Origin: Nitriliruptoraceae bacterium
GTDB lineage: Bacteria > Actinomycetota > Nitriliruptoria > Nitriliruptorales > Nitriliruptoraceae
Length of the DNA stretch: 7,864 nucleotides
NCBI GenBank assembly: GCA_007120565.1
Contig: SKNK01000088.1
Location: 1 to 7,864 of the forward strand
Reading direction: 5' to 3'
This document shows positions 6,715 through 7,864 of this stretch, in pieces. The notes beneath the pieces were generated by a model, which saw only the letters and a program-made list of their open reading frames with translations, was not told where the DNA came from and searched no databases. A program made the position numbers and the translations under genes. The number at the start of each line of letters is the position of its first letter. Within the stretch, counting starts at the first letter, position 1.

Positions 6715-7104
6715 ATGCGCGTCGAGGGACTGAGCGACGACGACATCCAGACCGTCTCGAACTCCGGGACGTCGCCGACCAGCGACACGGCAGACGGCGA
6801 CGCGACCGACAGCACCGACGGCGACGCGACCGACGGCGACGCGACCGACAGCACCGACGGCGACGCCTCCGACGCGGACGGCAGCGATGCCGACAGCACC
6901 GACGGCGACGCGACCGATAGCACCGACGGTGACGCCTCCGACGCGGACGGCAGCGATGCCGACAGCACCGACGGCGACGCGACCGACAGCACCGACGGTG
7001 ACGCTGGAGATGCCGACGGCACCGACGGCGACGCCACGGACAGCACCGACGGTGACGCGACCGACACCGCCGACGGTGACGCCTCCGACGCCCGAGACGC
7101 CTGA
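6715..7104 (+). CDS. Aspartate-rich repeat peptide, candidate RiPP precursor
   Basis: 129 residues with an extreme composition: 44 Asp, one Glu, two Arg, no Lys, no Cys and no aromatic residue, giving a net charge near -43. Residues 1-22 (MRVEGLSDDDIQTVSNSG then TSPT) are non-repetitive; LSDDDIQTVSNSG loosely recalls the LSDEELEAVSGG type of leader end seen in many peptide precursors. Residues 24-126 are built from DGDATDST and DGDASDADGSDADST blocks, including two 23-residue tandem copies at 48-70 and 71-93. There is no signal peptide or membrane helix. ATG 6715 is preferred over an upstream ATG at 6649 because GAGAGG lies about 7 bases before it and the extra segment looks non-coding. The JmjC-type oxygenase follows 3 bases later, suggesting substrate and enzyme. 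Alternatively it may be a calcium-binding acidic repeat protein (DxDxDG-like loops). The open frame is certain; the function is not. Confidence 0.75.
   Translation: MRVEGLSDDDIQTVSNSGTSPTSDTADGDATDSTDGDATDGDATDSTDGDASDADGSDADSTDGDATDSTDGDASDADGSDADSTDGDATDSTDGDAGDADGTDGDATDSTDGDATDTADGDASDARDA
6856..7047 (+). repeat. Tandem 69-bp repeat inside the Asp-rich gene
   Basis: Bases 6856-6924 and 6925-6993 are head-to-tail copies differing at only 2 of 69 positions, both synonymous (GGC/GGT and GAT/GAC). A third, shorter and more diverged copy follows at 6994-7047 (18 codons). The shorter 8-codon DGDATDST element recurs around them. The near identity points to recent expansion by slippage or unequal recombination, in whole codons so the frame is kept. 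Confidence 0.9.
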
Positions 7105-7107
7105 CCC

Positions 7108-7864
7108 GTGGTTGATGCACCTGCGCTTCGCCAACTGGTGGGCGAGGTTGCTGGCTTCCTCGACGCCTCGTGGGGTCGAGCGCCGCTGCACGTACCGGCG
7201 AGCGACGATCGCGCCGACCTCGCGAAGCTGCTGACCCTGGACGACGCCGATGCGGTGGTCGCCAACAGCGGCCTGCGCGCACCCGCCTTCCGGCTGGTCA
7301 AGCAGGGTCGGACCTTGCCGCAGAGCGAGGTCACCCGCCGGGTCAGGATCGGCTCCAAGCCGGTCTCCGACCTGGCGGACGTCGCAGCGGTCCACCGCGC
7401 CGTCGCCGACGGCGCCACGTTGGTGCTGCAGGGTCTGCACCGGTCCTTCGAGCCGGTCGCCACCTTCTGCCGCGACCTCGAGCGCACGATCACGCACCCG
7501 GTCCAGGCCAACGCGTACCTCACGCCACCGGTGGCACAAGGACTCAACCTGCACGAGGATCCGCACGACGTGTTCGCCGTGCAGACCTACGGCACCAAGC
7601 GCTGGGTCGTCCACCCACCCGGCGACGCGCAGCCGTGGGACCTGCAGCTCACACCGGGTGACGTGCTCTACCTCCCGGCCGGCACCCGCCACGCCGCGCA
7701 GACCGTCGACGCCCCGTCGCTCCACCTGACGCTCGGGGTGCGCACCGTCTCCTGGCGGCAGCTCGTCGACCGAGCGGTCCGAGCGTCCCTGAGCACGGTC
7801 GACGACCTGGAACGTCCCCTCCCCGCCGGCTGGGCCGACGAGCCCACGGTGCTACGTGAGGAGC
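7108..7864 (+). CDS. JmjC/cupin_4-type Fe(II)/2-oxoglutarate oxygenase (3' end outside window)
   Basis: 252 visible residues, open at the window end. The start region (LVGEVAGFLDASWGRAPLHV) is the usual opening of the bacterial JmjC/cupin_4 family, which includes the ribosomal oxygenase RoxA/YcfD that hydroxylates an Arg of a ribosomal protein. Iron ligands are visible: His149-x-Asp151 in LNLHEDPHDVFAVQTYGTKRW and the distal His195 in TPGDVLYLPAGTRHAAQT. The blocks DVFAVQ, GTKRW and GDVLYLPAGTRH match family consensus in order. The 44-residue spacing from Asp151 to His195 is shorter than in RoxA. It probably hydroxylates a protein or peptide side chain in the cytoplasm, and the Asp-rich peptide encoded directly upstream is the obvious candidate substrate (inference). 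The start is GTG 7108, 3 bases after the upstream TGA and in the same frame, with no clear ribosome-binding site, so translational coupling is likely; GTG 7138 is an alternative. Confidence 0.85.
   Translation, partial: MVDAPALRQLVGEVAGFLDASWGRAPLHVPASDDRADLAKLLTLDDADAVVANSGLRAPAFRLVKQGRTLPQSEVTRRVRIGSKPVSDLADVAAVHRAVADGATLVLQGLHRSFEPVATFCRDLERTITHPVQANAYLTPPVAQGLNLHEDPHDVFAVQTYGTKRWVVHPPGDAQPWDLQLTPGDVLYLPAGTRHAAQTVDAPSLHLTLGVRTVSWRQLVDRAVRASLSTVDDLERPLPAGWADEPTVLREE

Noticed and set aside
6781..7090. Repetitive stretch considered as a CRISPR-like or non-coding repeat array.
   Set aside because: Periods are multiples of 3, there are no spacers, and substitutions are synonymous, so it is protein-coding repeat DNA.
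6586..7725. Minus-strand reading frame continuing upstream of the amidase start (867 codons in all), including Val/Gly/Ala-rich repeats.
   Set aside because: It is antisense to the Asp-rich peptide and the oxygenase, whose plus-strand frames carry clear family motifs. The repeats are the complement of the GAC/GGC codons. The amidase family sequence begins near 6585.

Overview
This is a GC-rich, densely packed window with strong G/C bias at third codon positions. It looks like a high-GC actinobacterium. The evidence is a Tad-pilus operon of actinobacterial layout, a 'Septum formation'-type lipoprotein, deviant Walker-A CpaE/TadZ-type ATPase sequences and many GTG starts. The acidic proteins would fit a salt- or alkali-adapted lineage such as Nitriliruptoria, but that is a guess and the species cannot be named from this sequence.

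Left part (1-3213, minus strand): a tightly coupled Tad/Flp pilus operon. In transcription order it holds an unassigned 323-residue protein with a C-terminal four-cysteine zinc-binding motif, then a CpaB/RcpC protein (4-base ATGA overlap), then a CpaE/TadZ-like ATPase (8-base overlap). The ATPase frame continues without a stop into a TadE-type pseudopilin segment and leaves the window at base 1. This CpaE-TadE fusion carries a prepilin-peptidase-like site at the junction. It suggests a pseudopilin made as the tail of its own ATPase. Upstream on the same strand is an OmpA-type, peptidoglycan-binding lipoprotein (3280-3972) that may anchor the pilus machine in the wall. Farther upstream is a small Septum-formation-family lipoprotein (4181-4606).

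Middle (4680-6585): a plus-strand DUF192 protein and a minus-strand amidase-signature hydrolase converge, with stop codons only 4 bases apart. Both stops lie inside the arms of a perfect 10-bp inverted repeat that probably acts as a two-way terminator.

Right part (6586-7864, plus strand): a divergent 129-bp region with two dyads precedes a gene for a 129-residue, extremely aspartate-rich repeat peptide (44 Asp). It is followed after 3 bases, in the same reading frame, by a JmjC/cupin_4-type Fe(II)/2-oxoglutarate oxygenase that runs off the end. A leader-like N terminus, an internally duplicated repetitive core and an adjacent peptidyl-hydroxylase-type enzyme make this a candidate undescribed ribosomally made, modified peptide (RiPP-like) system. 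It is the most interesting part of the window. No rRNA, tRNA, CRISPR or insertion sequence was seen.
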